NCBI GenBank assembly: GCA_008694505.1
Contig: VZDJ01000011.1
Location: 1,361,688 to 1,425,687 of the forward strand
DNA from: Cyanoderma ruficeps
Taxonomy: Eukaryota; Chordata; Aves; Passeriformes; Timaliidae
Direction of reading: 5' to 3'
Length of the DNA stretch: 64,000 nucleotides
In this document: positions 10,968-25,050 of the stretch, piece by piece
Layout of the letters: every line of letters begins with the position of its first letter
How positions within the stretch are numbered: position 1 is the first letter of the stretch
The notes under the pieces: model-generated
What the model was told of the DNA's origin: nothing
Seen by the model: only the letters and a program-made list of their open reading frames with translations
The model's database searches: none
Program-made: the position numbers and the translations under genes

Positions 10968-13650
10968 ACTCAGTTCTTCCAGTCTTCTAATTAGAAGTTC
11001 CAAAAGAACTTTTCTAGACAAATCTAATTCAGTGAATACCATGAGCGTATAGGAGCCTCTTCTCTAAGTGTACTTGGAAAAATCATATCTGATACAATAC
11101 TCAAAGATTGCAATGCTAGAGACTAATTTCCCCTACAAAATGAGGACCTTCATCCTCACTAAATAATTTTATTAAAATTTTAGGAGAGTGGAGTCAACTT
11201 GACTCATATTGAGTATATGACATGAAAAGACGACCCTAACCAAGTTCATATTTGAATATAGAGGTAATTTAGACAAGTACAACAGAGTAGGGAGAAGGCA
11301 CCAACTCAGGCAGCAAGTCCCAGAGCAGCGATACCCTGTTCTCTCCCTGTCCTCAGGTATACAGCTGGTAAGATTTCAAACACCCCAAAGTCACTCTAAC
11401 CTACACTGTCTGCTGTCAAAGTTTGGAGCTGAGAGAAGCAAAGATGACTTGCAGCTGCTTTCTGTGCAATTCCCTTAAGCTGAACTAACCTTCTATCTCT
11501 TGTGATCTTCTGTGGTGGCAGCAATAATAGCAATCACTGCAGTTTTTTTCCTCTCATGTTGAACTGCAGCTCAAAAGGAATAAAATATGTCATGTGCGGT
11601 CTTGCAGGCTCAAAACTGAGCAGCTGCAGCTGGAGAATAAATAGTATTATAACATTGTATTACAGAATATTGAAAATGTTGTGGCTACTGAAACAGTGGC
11701 ATGATAGTGTAGGAAAATGATGGATTGGGGAAGAGAAATTGCACTGTTTTTATCGCTAATCACGGAATCCTAATGATTTTAACATAATCATGGACATACA
11801 TAAATGAAAGTTGTTCATTTTACCTTCCTTAGTTCTAGTTAATGGATTTTAAATTGTTATTCTACAAAGAAACTTGCCTGAATCAGTTGATTAACTCAGT
11901 TGATACACAAATTTGTATCATATCAAATATTTGCTGTTTTTTCCTGCAAAACCCACAATATTATCTTATGCAGGAATAGAAAATTTTGCTATCTTATTTT
12001 ATGTATTTTTTTAAATGAAGAAAACACTCAAAGGTATCTCTTTATTACTCATATACAAATATAATTTGCTCTTATTCTGGATTATTGTGATCTGCCTTGG
12101 ATACACAACAATTTTGTTTCAGTGATTCCCTATAAAAAACTGCTGTTTTGTAAAATAATCACATAATTGCAGCTCTTAACATTTTATCTTTCATTGCCTT
12201 TTTTTCTGAAAGCAAAAACACTTTTATAGTGAAAGAAAACCGTTATTAAAACTTGTCAGGTGCTTTCTCTTTTATATGGCAAATACTAAGCTGTTTTCAA
12301 AGAAATAAAGATAATATATCAATGTTTTGACCATTATCAAGGATTTAATCTGTATTATGTTTTTACAAAATTTTAGAATGTTTCTGATTCAGCAGTAGAT
12401 TGCATGCTTGCAAGATTGTTTGGAAGTAGCTGTCATAACTTTAGTGGAAAGATGAAGGTGCTCAATTTTATTTACCCTCAAAAGTGGGAAGTAAGAATAA
12501 ATTTCACTGTTCTAGAAATTATTTCACTTTTTTGTGTGAGATAATACACACAGGAAAGGATTCTTTTTTTAATTTTCATTCAAACAAACCTTCTTAGTTG
12601 AAAGCCTTTTGTTTAGAGAACTATTGGCCTTCATTTATCATATAGACATGATGCAGCCTTTAAAATATTTTAAACTTCCAATTTAAATAAAAAAATAAAC
12701 TATGATAATACAATTTGATTGGTTTGAATGTTAGCTATTGCAGTTAGGTGGTGCTGGATTGATTTTAGTGAGATTATTTACTTTATTATGCTACGTTTTT
12801 TTACTAGAAAATACACCTCTAAAGGAAAACTTGAAATCCTTATTTTTCCTTGGCAACATGTATTTTAATGTTTTATCTCATATGACTGTTAGCATGTGCA
12901 TTTTTAAAATTACTTTAACTAAAGCTTCACATTCTCATTTGATACAATAAAGTATGACTAGTTGATACTCAGTGGGGGAGACAGAAAATAGCTAACATCT
13001 TTCCACAGAAAAGTCACCTACACTTTCTTTCCAAATGATAGTGCAGTTATAAGACTTGGTTACTGAAATGCCTACAAGCCAATTTAATTAGTCAGCTGAA
13101 TGAAACTGTCAGAAATTTAAGAAACGTGTTTTTGGTAAATTATAGCCTTAGGTGTTTCTTAATTTGCTCTGTAACTTCAACTGAAAAACCTGTTTATAAT
13201 GTACTATTTGTTCAGCATGGATGAAGGTTGCTTCACATTTGCTTTTATCTTCTTGCTGTCTGACCATTTCACAGATGTTTGAATTTAATAAGAAGGAAGG
13301 TGTCTGGAGAGATTCAGTGAAAAAGGGAGAAAAAATGACATTTAGGATTTTCATACTAATTCTGTTCTTGCCAGCAACAAAGTGAAGATCGTGTTTTTGT
13401 TTCAAATTCTAGATTATGGAAATGAATGCCACAGACAAAATTAATGGCTGTAAAATTATGGTAATTATAGCCATGGTAACTAAATTTCCTCATGCATTAG
13501 AAACTAAAGGCCTATCATACAGTACTTTAGGTCAGGCACAGTACCATTCGCTCACAGCATATCTGCTCACAATAACCCTTTTATGAAGTATGCTTAAGTG
13601 GTCTGTTAAAGCACAAAAGTATTTCATAATTAAAAAATAACACCTGCAAA

Positions 13651-13732
13651 GAAACAAGGAAGGAAGAAAGCAAGGAAACAAAGAAAAAAAGGCAAGGCAA
13701 GGGGAGGCGAGGGGAAGGGAGGGGAGNAAAGG
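13651..13732 (+). repeat. Purine-rich tract with G-quadruplex pattern and one N
   Basis: An A/G-only tract shifting from (GGAAG)n-like to G-rich. Four G runs at 13,701-13,724 have loops of six, two and one base. One ambiguous base sits at 13,727. Confidence 0.8.
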
Positions 13733-16700
13733 AATAAAGTGTTAGTCAGAGATGCTGAAGTGCTAGAAGTACTGTAGCCTTTCACTTAAATTACATAGTT
13801 ACTTACCTGAAACCTATAGCCCCTTCTCCACTTATTTTGAAGCTGTATGTTGGAATACAGAGCGGCAGAACCTATCCAAACACTGTTTGGGCAAAATCTT
13901 TGCACTATCAATGTATTTTTGTGTATTTAATGCAGGAGTATTGAGTAACCACTGCATGGAAACCATGTTGCCTGTAATAGCACACTGAAAGGTAAAACTG
14001 ATACAGGAATAGAATTATTCAGCCATTACTTCCAGACATATTACAGAGTTTGCCTGTACTGCCTTAAGAAAAATTGAAAATTCTCATGCTTTCTCACATC
14101 TATGTTCTACAAGAGCTAAAAGGAGAGAGAATGCCAAAATTTAATAATGCATATGTTATGACAGTTTTGAAATGAACCAGATCCTTAATTTATAATTCCT
14201 ACTTACCATTTGCATTATGTCCAGTATACTTGTGTCAATTCTATAGAAAGAAACAAATTAATTTCTTAAGAATTTTTTTAGTTCTATCCCAGAACCATTA
14301 GGACTGAAGCCATGTCGATCTGTCACAAAAAGAGGCTTTTCATTAAATGAGCTGAGTGAACAGAGAATCAATAATATCACTAGAAAGGCATGATCTGCTG
14401 AACCACACTTTGTATCACATGGTTCAGTTGGATTTGAATTGGAATTCTCTCCTGCCATTGGGTTGGAGTCTGAGTACAGGGGCATCTAAAGGCTGCAAAA
14501 TTAAATACTGCCTTCATTGTAGTATTTGAAATTTGCTACATCCATTTTATTTGAGCAGTCCTTGTGAGTCCAGTCTTTCTGCAAAGTGTAAACGGTACAG
14601 CAGATTTAGAAATACTGACTCCTTATTTTTGTTCAAGAAAACAAAATTAATTTTGGTCATTTATGAAAACTAAAGCAAATATATATAATTTTGGTTCCCA
14701 TGCAATCATGTTACCTTCAAAGGATTACTACACAACCCATGTATACATTCAAGAATTCGCTCAATAAAAAAAATTGTAATTTGTTTGTCTGGAAAGTAAC
14801 ATTGATCAGTTCTCTAATTCTTTTTCTTTGAGTGCTAACAATTTTGCTTTACTGAGTGACAGCTTTGAATGATGTCTCTATGCCAAATTAGATTACTTCT
14901 CTAGATAAAGAAATTGACATGCAGATAAAAAAAGTAGCTGTTGCTTCTCATTCTAAATTATTTCTAGGTTAAGACCCTTCTAAAGGAGGCAGTCTCTGCT
15001 ATGTCTACATTACCAAGGAACACAATGCAAATTAGGTTAAACCTGTAGAGCAAAGCAGACTAATGCTGAGAATTTGACACCTATATTTTGTCTTCATGAA
15101 TTTACTTCTGACTGATTCTAGATTGCTTTCATACTCTGAATTTCCATAAGCAGATGCAGATTATCTTCTGATTTCCTTTAATACCAATTGAATCCAGTTT
15201 GCCAGCTACAATCTCTCTACATTTTGTATTCCAAAGAGAGGTAATGGAGATAATTCAGTTCAAAACCTGCTCATAAACAGAATAGTAATGCAGGTGCTCT
15301 GTTTACATGTTAGAGAATACAGTAAAAATCAAATAAGCAAAACAGGCAGATGCCTATTACAAAATTCAGATCAAACACAATAAATTATTTGTTGGACAAA
15401 TAACACATATCTTTATAAATAAGGTATTTTTTTTAGACAGTATGATGCAATTCTATTTTTCTATGTTCTGGAAACCAGAATGTGAAAATCTGCCACCTGT
15501 GAGTATTTGACTATCAGATGTTTTGTACTATCTACAGGTAGATTTAGGCAACATGCCTCAGTACAGTGCAGAAGGTTTGCTTGAAAAATGTAGCTTCAGG
15601 GATTCTATATTTCCAAATAATTTTACTGATATTTCATTCTACTGTATAATAACATTTTCCAGAAAATAACATAGTTCTGAGCTGTCTCCTTCAAATGAAA
15701 TAACCTGTCATTTACTTTTCCACTGGCGAAATTTCAGAAAAATAGTCTTTTATTTATATCTGACTAATAGCATTACACTCATTACCCAAACAACAATGCC
15801 CATCCGAGAAACTAGAGTTAAGTGAATAATTGACGTAACTCTCTTTCAGTGAGTTCACCTAGCCCCTAAGCAAATTTTAAGGGGACAAAAAAAATCTCTG
15901 TGAATAATTCTAGATTTTTAGACTGTGAGCCATTTATTGGACAACCATTTTTTATGTGTATAAGATTCATTCTTACTATGTCATTCTTATATGCTACATG
16001 AATTACATGGAGCTATTTTCTTTCACAGATGTATGGGAGTAATTCCAAGATTAAATATTCTGGAGCAGTGCTCACTTTTCCTGAATCAAAACCTTTTTGA
16101 TTCAGAATTTGTAGGATTTATTTAAAATATGTTGCACCTATGAACACTATTTTCACTGATTTTATTGTTATTACAATATGAAGGAAAAATAATGATGAAA
16201 GACCTTTTTCTGGCTGGAGGTTATCAATATTGTCCTCCCTATGTATTATTTTTGTAGTGTTGAGGTACTTTGCAATTGTTATTTAGTATCTTCTCAATTT
16301 TAATTTCAACTGTTCTTTGCAAAGAAAGATTGTTAATATTTTCCCTGCTTTTCAAATGAAAAATTTAATCATTGAAAGGTTTGGCAATAACCAGGATAAG
16401 CACTGTTTCATCCAAATCCGTATGTTTGAAACACCCATCTGGGAACATCAAGTTTGGATTTCAGTTTTTAAGTTTATGTTCAGTTATTCGCTGAGCTTTA
16501 CAGAGAGACAGACTAGATTGTGTTTTATGCCAAATATCCATGGAAGAGAAATCTAAGCAGCAGATGATATTACTGTCGCAGTATGGAACTGTATCAAAAT
16601 CTCCAAGTGACTCTCTCATCAGTTTATATCAAGTGATAGAATTTTTTTTTTCTGGGTGAGGGATAGTACTGAGGAGTTGAAGGACTGGTAGACAAATGAA

Positions 16701-17956
16701 TAGACTAAAGTTATGAGATTCTTTGAAATGAGTTCCTTTAAAATAGTAGTGATGAACAGTAATGAGAGTATTTGATACAGGTGATTAATACTTGGTTTCT
16801 ATAGAAGGCAAAATTTAATACTTTGGATTTCTCAAGTGGAATGCTGGTGATTATAAGCTTTCTAGTTCAGACACCCTATGATATCTTTTTCAGCTTCAGA
16901 AGGCTCCTAATCTCAGACATCAGGGAGTCTTTGTTAGTAAATGAAATTTTACTCCTAATGAACGACAGTTTCCTGAAAGAATTGCTATGCAGTCTCTTAC
17001 CAGCATTTCTTTGAGATACATTTTATATAACAGGCCATAAGATAGGCTGTGCCCTTAAAATCCCCTTTCACTGGTCCTATTTCCCACCATTGAAAGTCTG
17101 AGAGGGAGGTTGAATGATTCGCTCAGTTCACTCAAAATCTATGAGTTTGATGTCATTGTTCAGAAAGGGCTGCCTATCTATATGATTTTCCTTTCAGAGA
17201 TTGTGTAAAATGATGACATGTAATGACACATACATTCACATATATAACTAACAGAGACATAAATACCTAAAAGAAAAGACCACATGTGTATTTGCTTCCT
17301 GAGTCTTGGCGTTTCCCTCAGCCTTAGCAGAGGCTCATTAGTATTTTCTTGAAGAACCAGTTAGACCTACTGGCTGCAGACTCCATCAGTCTCTCTGTTA
17401 CACATCTCTCTGTGGGGCTGAGCTCCCCATAGTTCAGTGCTTATGAAATACAGGTTCTTTGTTCAGTGTTGATGTGAATGACTCTCTATGTCTTTTCTAA
17501 ACTAGTTTAAATGTTATCATACCTGACAGGTTTCTTTAATAACATTTTCATATCCATAATAAAAATTACATGGCAAGTACATAAAAGGTTCTCTAACACC
17601 TGCAATATTCACCTTCTATGGCAATTATCCACATTAAAATTATCTTTATAAATGACTCCCAAAATGGCAGAGCTGAAAGAATGTGAACAATTCCCAGGGG
17701 ATATTCATTCTGTCTTCTCCTTTTTCTTTTTAATTTTCTCCTACTGCCCATGACATGTCTACAGCTTCTAAGCAGAATCTTTTGAGAGTGAACTAAAATT
17801 TTCTGCAAACTAAATAGGCATGTCCCTTGTTTCTGGTTTGATGTTTAGAATGGAAGCTATTTAGGGAATCCTTTTGGTAATGCATGTGTAATGCTTAGTT
17901 TCATGAGGTACTTGTCTATGACTGGAAATTTTGGCTCTGCAATAGTACAAATTATG

Positions 17957-17978
17957 AATAATAATAATAATAATAATA
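17957..17978. repeat. (AAT)7 microsatellite
   Basis: Seven tandem AAT trinucleotides read directly. Confidence 0.9.
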
Positions 17979-20900
17979 TCTGGACGATGGACACTGAGGG
18001 AGATATTGTCAGCTAAGTGATTGGAACAAAAAAGTTCCCAGGGGACAGTCAGGAACTTTATTTCTTAAAGAAAACTTAATGTGGACTTATTATTTTTCTC
18101 TCTATTATAACACATCTTATTTTGGCAGAGTCTGTACTAACAAGTGGGATGTGATAGCATAGAATAGTCTGGGAGAATAGTCATATTTATGTTGTTCACA
18201 CCATTTCTGATTAAAATAGCTTCTCCCAGTCATTTGTAAAATCAACCTGTTTCGTATGCAAAGTTGCACTTTATAAGTTTTGACCCTGAAGTTATTTGCC
18301 CAAAACTCAATCATCACTAAACAGACAAGATAACTTTTAAAGGACTATGGCTTCTTAGTCAGTACATTTCTTTGTTTGCCTTCTAAAACCCCACCCAATC
18401 TCTTGAATTTCAACTACATCACTTTCCCTGTCCATTTTATGGTTTAATCTTGGACACCACTGCTGGAATATCCATGAAGTCTTAAAAAAGCGAACTTATG
18501 CAAGGCAGAAACCACTACTTCGTGCTATGTAGACCTAAAGCACAAAAAGCTCTGTGATTTGTCCTTAGATAGGAAAGAGGTCTGTAGTGATGCAGAGATA
18601 TGAAGATATCTCTCCTGCGCTTTAACCAATTGTTAAATTTTATACTGCGTAAGATTTATTTCTTTATAAATCTCTTGCTGATATATACTGTGATGAGACC
18701 CTTGTGATGCTCAAGTTGGAGCTGACCTTCCTCTTTAGTTTTTTTCCTTTTTGAAGAAAATACATAAGAGAAAAAGCTTCTGTTGCTGAATCTGTTTTAT
18801 TTTAATGATTTCATACTTCATAAAAATAGAACAACTTGGAAATATAGCAAATCCTTATGTGCTGCCTTGAAAAGGTCTGAATAGGGGGCTTAAAAAGAAG
18901 TCCCATGTTACTTGTCTGCTCTGTCTTGCCAGGCTTGTCCTCCCCTCTGCTTGTGCAATGCAGTTTGGCATCTTTTGGTAGATTCCTGGTTGATAATTAT
19001 CCTGTCTACTCTGTGTTCCTGTTTCCGGCGTCAGAAATGCCCTACACTTCTATGAGCCATCTGAATGCTGTCTTTTCTAGAGCTGTTATTTCTGTTCATG
19101 ATCAGTAAGAGCAAAGGGATTTCTCTCCATCCCAAAATGCCAGATAGTTTTTTGTGTTCATCCAGGGCAAGTCAAACTTGTGCTTCCTGGCCACCTTCGT
19201 TTTAATATAATAAATGTGTCACAGTAACCACACAGTAAACCTTGACCAAAAAAGCATCTCCACAACTTTGTCATAAATGCTAAGAAAATACTAAGATAGA
19301 GGTACTCCTGAGTATTGATGAATTGCCACCAAGTCAATATTAAGCATAAAAATTGAATTGATCTCTTTTTCCCTAATGGCATTAGGTCTGGCACATGTCT
19401 GTAGATGGACAAAATCCTATATATGCCACCCTTGTTTAGGCTACTAGGATGCTATAGGTATTAATTTTCATTATTAATGCTGAGAAAATTAAGTCAAATT
19501 GCTTCAATGCAAGGCAGTGTAATGTACTTCTTCTGAACTCTTTTTTCCCCATAATCCAACCTGTAAAATAACATTGACATTAAAAGTTTCTTAGTTAAAA
19601 GATGAAACAGTTCCAATTTCTTAATATCCGCTAATGGAACTGTGAAAACACATATAAAAATAGATGCAGTTATTTTTGTTCTCTGAAATTAGGTCCACAA
19701 AAATAATGGTTCAACTTTTGCAAAGTTTCTGAATAGCAGAAAACATTTTCAGATATAAAATGTTTTGAGACTCCTGTAATGGCAGAGTTCTCCTGGAAGG
19801 TTGTATTTTTTTTTTTCTATTCTTGATAGATTGCATTGAGGCTATTGTTTGCAAGCCTATTAATGAACCATTGAAAGTTTCAGGTGAGAACACATTTCTG
19901 TCATACTATGCTCTGTGCAGATGTATAATGACTAAGGCATACATTTTGTCTTGAACAGATATGTTAAAGACATTCCTTTGAAGAAGAAAGTCTGAAACCA
20001 TGGAAAAGCTCTACTTCTAAAACATAGTTCTGTATATAACAATTACTTTGATAATACTAGAATATTGTCAGACTAATTCTCCTCCTGTAGATGGCTTGGT
20101 TTTACAGAAATGTAATTTCATTGATTTCAACAAATACATACCAAATTTGCATTGTGGTTTGCAAGAAGAGACTCTGACTCATGGTTTATTTTACCTACAT
20201 GCCAGCTGAGTACAGAGTGTTCGTGTTGACAGGCACCTAAATAGTTACTAAAGGTGAATTATATAATAGTTTTTTTCTTAATGTAAGCCAAATATCTCTG
20301 GATAGAAAAAGCAGTATTAAGCAAACATACAGACAGTTCTAGATTCAAGACAAAGAATTTAATTTCATGTAGCAAATTAAAGTTTAACAGTGAATATTGT
20401 CTATGTCAAGAGGAAAGAAAGAATTGCAATTAAGAATTCACCCCATTATTAACCTCTAGCTATTTTTGGCATAATTTAAACAAATTATTAGGATTCTTAA
20501 TTGGGAAGAAGAGAACTTGCACTAATTTCACCCTTTTCTTGTTACTTTGTGTGTCAGAAAAAAAATCAACTATCATATCAGCCAATAAAACAGTGTTACT
20601 GAGAGGAGTTAAAATTTAGATCTGAAAACTTGGAATAAATAACTTGTATTGATTAATCCTTTTTCACTTAAATTATAAATACTTTGCATATGAGGAAGAT
20701 AATATAAATTTTGATAATTGTTTCTTGAAAGAAAAAGAAAGTGAAACAAATTGCAGCTGTAAGCTGTGACTGTAAAATAGACTTAAAATCAGTCTTTAGC
20801 TGGCTACCTTTCAGACAAACTTTGAATAAGATTCAAAAGATGACCATTTCTGAGACTATGTTCATTTTGAAAAACAAATCCCACAAAGACCAATCATGTT

Positions 20901-21950
20901 TTAATTAAAAGAACTTCTGAAAAATAAAGGAGCAATAATCTGTTTTTGCAGTACATGAAGAAGATTGTTAAGAGACTGGTATAACTGCAAAATCGTGTGT
21001 CAGTACCATTTCTATGACAGCAGCCTTGCCTTCTGATACCAATACTGATGACTATTTAATATTTAGTTACATTTTATGAGCCTAAAATGTAAGTTACTTA
21101 GTTCCCACAGTCCAGATTTTGTCTTTTGTACAGACTTTTTTGGTTCTCCATACAATGTCAATTTCTCAAATTCAGTTTCTCTTTTAGATCTGAATAAAGC
21201 TGAGTAGGTACTGATATGCATGATGATAAAATCTTCAAGTTGCCTGAATAGTCATCCATAAATTTTGAGGATATGATGGCTTTGTGTCTTGTCTATGTAG
21301 CTAGTCAAGCAACTATCTTTTCTGGGGAAACCTTCCCAAGTTTAGTGTAATAGAAAGCCCCCTCATGTCTTCCTTTTTCCATCCTTATGCTTAACAAAAA
21401 CCAGAGCATCTGGCAAAACAGAAATCTGACAGCTGAAGCACTGGCATATTTTTAGGTGTGCGTTTGGAATCAACTTTTTGATGCCTCATTTATTGTAGTC
21501 CTTTTTGATTTTTTTTTTTGTACTTACTGAGCAGTTTTTATATCTTCTACCTTGTTACAGTTTCTTTCTGTCTCATATTGTCAGCTCCTTTTTTTTATAG
21601 TTTCAGTAGAAAGGCAAGTATGAAAATCAGTATCTCTCTCAAGGCCATTAAAACCAATCATTAGTAGGATAACAGTAAGCTGCCATAGCATCTTTAAATT
21701 TGAATCATTAGAGTCCAGTGATTGCTGCTTCCTCTCTTCTTTCCCAGCTACACACTCTCCATGCCAGGCTTTATGTTTGAGAGCACACTGCTTTTTCTGT
21801 GGGACAGCATTGTCCCTGTGGCAGGGCTTTGCCTGGAGTTGGGGGGAACCAACTTGAGCTTTATCCTATTTACAAAAGTTAGCAATGATGAGTGGAGAAG
21901 GAGTCACACTGCTTTTGGTCTTGAGGAACGTTGAAACCAGACTGACTCAT

Positions 21951-22690
21951 TGTACTAGGTGGAAAACAAACCAGCGGGAAATTCCAAGTCAAAACTACAA
22001 TTTAATAGGAAAAATAAAACAAAGGCAAAAAACACTGGCTTAAACTGACAGAGTCAGGATACAAATTGACACCCTGTTGGTCAGGGTGGTGGTGGGAGTC
22101 CCATTAAATGGTGGATGTGATTCTGTTGAACCAGTGGTCCTGTAGAAGGATCTGGTCTTCCTGAAGGTCCAGTGCTGGTTATGCAGTTCTTGTCCTCTGG
22201 GAATCCAGTAGTTAGGGCTGTTCGTGTTGTTTCTAACCTCAGATTATATCCAGATTCCTCTCCCTGGGCAGAGCCTCTCACAATGGAATGCTCTAATTTT
22301 TGAGTCATGCAGTGAGACTTGATGGCCACTAGCAGAGATAGCCCCTGGAGGGAGTTATCAGGGATGAGTCATGGAGGATTTAAGGAACACTGCCACACCT
22401 GGCCTTAACAGCTTATGAAGATGGTAATAAAATACATACTTTTTGTTACATCTTATATTGTAACCTAAGATACTCATCAATCCCAAAGTTAAACATTATT
22501 AGGAAGAACAGTATTTCAGAAATAAACAACTTTGAGGTGTGCTGGATCTGATCAGGTAACCAACAAGTGATAGTACTGATAATTTATCCTAAGCTGCTGA
22601 GCCAGCAGCCTAAAAACATATGATTGACAGTCAATCATGTTATTCCAAAAAACCCAGGGCCACTTTTCAATGGCAGGGACTCCTAACACA
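21951..22690 (-). mobile_element. Solo LTR of an endogenous retrovirus, antisense
   Basis: Recognised by 'aacactggcttaaactgaca', 'acaccctgttggtcaggg', 'gaatccagtagttaggg', 'gattatatccagattcc' and 'gagtcatgcagtgagac', all features of a passerine LTR in reverse orientation. On the minus strand there is an ATTAAA-type poly(A) signal near 22,000 and a TATA-like 'cataagctg' near 22,410. Candidate ends are TGTACTAG on the left and CCTAACACA on the right, giving 740 bp; homology may begin about 50 bp earlier, and no target-site duplication was found. No gag, pol or env is attached. A PBX/MEIS-like palindrome lies in the right part. Confidence 0.75.
22620..22638. promoter_or_regulatory. Perfect 9-bp-arm palindrome with PBX-MEIS/PREP-type site
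   Basis: The sequence is ATGATTGAC-A-GTCAATCAT. On the plus strand it contains TGATTGACAG, the known composite half-site pair for PBX with MEIS or PREP homeodomain proteins, and the palindrome places a near-copy on the minus strand. It lies in the LTR's presumed U3 side. Binding is inferred from motif identity only. Confidence 0.45.
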
Positions 22691-25050
22691 CCCCTTCTTG
22701 GAGAGTGTGTGGAGCTTCTTCCCTTGAGGGAACGTCTCTAAACGTTATTTCTGGAGGCTGAGTTAAAGAGAGGTGCCAATGGTCATTGGTAGAGATGAGT
22801 AGAATCAACTTCTACACAATAATTATTTTGCAAGCTTTAATATCATTGCTTCAATATTTTTCAATAAATAGTGCACTATACTACTTGTCATAGCTACATA
22901 CACATATGCAGTAAATACCACTGATTAAAGTATTTCAGTCTATTTGTTATCCTTATAATAAATTTAAATAATTAATTAATTTTATTAATATAAATATATT
23001 TGGAGTGCAATCCATGATCCTGGACAAAGTTGTATAAAGTCCCCATTACAGCTGTATAATCCTTTAGACATAACAGTTGGCCATGTCTGGGATTAGGATT
23101 GGATCCAGCCACCCCTGGGCTCCTCTTTAGAGGGAGTTTTGAACTCATGTGACCCTTGAAACCCTTGACTCAACAAGAGAGTCTGCCTGATAAAACTTGT
23201 TCAGAGCTTCTGTTTTGTTTGCAACAGCTCCCCCCACACTCCCCCAAAATGATGTTTTAAAGAAGTCACAGAAGTTACTGTCTGTAGTAATAATCAACCC
23301 AGAAAACACATTGTTCTGCAAGAGTGTTATCATTTTCACCAGCATAGTAGTGAACAATCTCAGAAAAAGCAATCACAGAATTATAAAGTTTAGGTGTTGA
23401 ATTCTAGTCAGTGAAGTCCTTAATCTAAGAGATCTAAGGGATTTGGAGGAGAGCAGGAGTTTTTAAAAGCACTTTCTCTAATGAAAAGGCTTTTGATAAC
23501 ACATGCTGTTATATTCCAACATCATCTCTTCTTTGTGAGACAGAAAACAGCGTCCCATCTCTTTGCATTATGGTGTAGCATTTAAAATGCTAAAATGTTG
23601 TTCTTTCATGCCTGTTTACAGAAGACTTAAAAAATTTGTGACACATCTTAAAATATTATTTTTGAAGCCTTATTAAATACTTTGGCTATGCTTTGTGTAC
23701 ATAATTTAGGATACAGTAACAACTAATGATGTTTAAAATGAGATTTTTACAACCTGATACCAAATTCTTCTCTTGTGTATTCTTAAAAGCAAAATAGCCA
23801 GAATTCTGAGTCAGGGACTTATAACTAAAATTAACTTATTCTAGTGCTGGTAAACTGCAAAAAGAACACTAGTTTAGGACTGTCATGTCTAAACATGGCC
23901 AAAGATCTGGGACACAGGGAAAAAAAAAGGCTGAATTCTAAGGTTTTCTTAGAATTCATTTTCATTCTTTCATTTTCTAATCAGCATCCCACAGATGAAT
24001 CTTCTGTTTAATGAGCATTACTTGTTAGAATATGGTCAGATATTGGGGTGTTAAAAGTGCTACAGCTGTGTAAGCAAAGTGGATATTCAGGTTGATTTTC
24101 TTTAGGCACTTTGTCAAAGGAGATAAAAGAAACAGAATGGAAGAGTGTTTTAAGGAAAGTAATTAGAATGAGCAGGTGAAGTGCCTTAAGTATTATGAAG
24201 GAGTCATTTGAAGAGAGGTGTTGAGATATGAGCAGGTGAAACATTTGAAGGATCTTAAAAAGTAACATCAAGTTAGGTCAAATGAAAATGAAAAAATGCA
24301 GTATAAAGGATAGCCTTTTGGTCTCAAGATTAAAAGTTTGGTTTGATGTACTTAATAAGAAGTAACAGAGGAATGAAGCAAAATAAGGTGGGTGAAGAAA
24401 TCATTATGCAGAGCACTCAGTACAAGAGTTTTAGGAGAACTTCTAAAGCAGAGAAGAAAAACTAAATATTCCAGTTGGAGTGATGCCATTTGTATAAGAT
24501 ACCAAAAGTCTAAATATACTTTAAAGTATGCAATGTAAAGAAAAAAGATTGATTAGCATCCTTGGAAGAGTGTAAGAAAGATCAGAGAATGATGTGCACA
24601 GATCACCTACCAGTAACTTGGCAGAATTTTATACTATTAAGCAAAAGTGTATAGAATGAAGAATACTTTGAGAAAACAAGATCAGCCCTAATACAACTGT
24701 CCACCCACTTACAGCTGCATGTCAGAAAATCAAAAGAGAATTTAAAGAACTGTGAGACTTAAATCAGACAGTGTGTGAGAGATTTCAAAGCTTTCAATAT
24801 AATAATGGCTCTTTCCTGTTTCCAAAAGTAGTCATCTTCTAGAAAAACAAAATTCATATATAATAGTGATTTTTTTCTCTCTCTCTGATTCTGTATTATT
24901 TTTCTTTTTCTGTTTTTACACGATATTTCAGGCCTACACCATTATGCAACAGGTAGTCATGAGGTTCAGGATTCAGCCCCTCTATTAGTCTTTTAAAGTT
25001 TTTTAGTATTTTTTCTCATTGCCTGTGTTATTTGGTCATGGGTATGAAGG
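22691..25050. other. Unassigned sequence; possible decayed repeat at 23.0-23.25 kb
   Basis: An AT-only low-complexity patch occurs near 22,955-23,000. The segment 23,020-23,245 is more GC-rich and has a repeat-like feel ('ggattggatccagcc', 'gcaacagctcccccc'), but I cannot assign a family. No gene seen in the rest. Confidence 0.4.

Larger units (their letters stand above)
10968..21950. other. Eleven kilobases of mostly unique AT-rich sequence
   Basis: No recognisable CR1, LTR, coding exon or RNA gene in this, the longest repeat-poor stretch of the window. Short frames of 60-85 codons are scattered on both strands with AT-rich, unpatterned protein translations. A purine-rich tract (13,651-13,732) and an (AAT)n run (17,957-17,978) are listed separately. 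Low repeat content could mean old functional sequence such as enhancers, but nothing in a single genome can show that. Confidence 0.5.

Noticed and set aside
14258..14485. 75-codon minus frame with a hydrophobic middle and 'ttttgcag' just upstream, like a splice acceptor
   Set aside because: No family recognised, no polypyrimidine tract and no donor evidence. A cross-species codon-conservation test would be needed; without it this is background.
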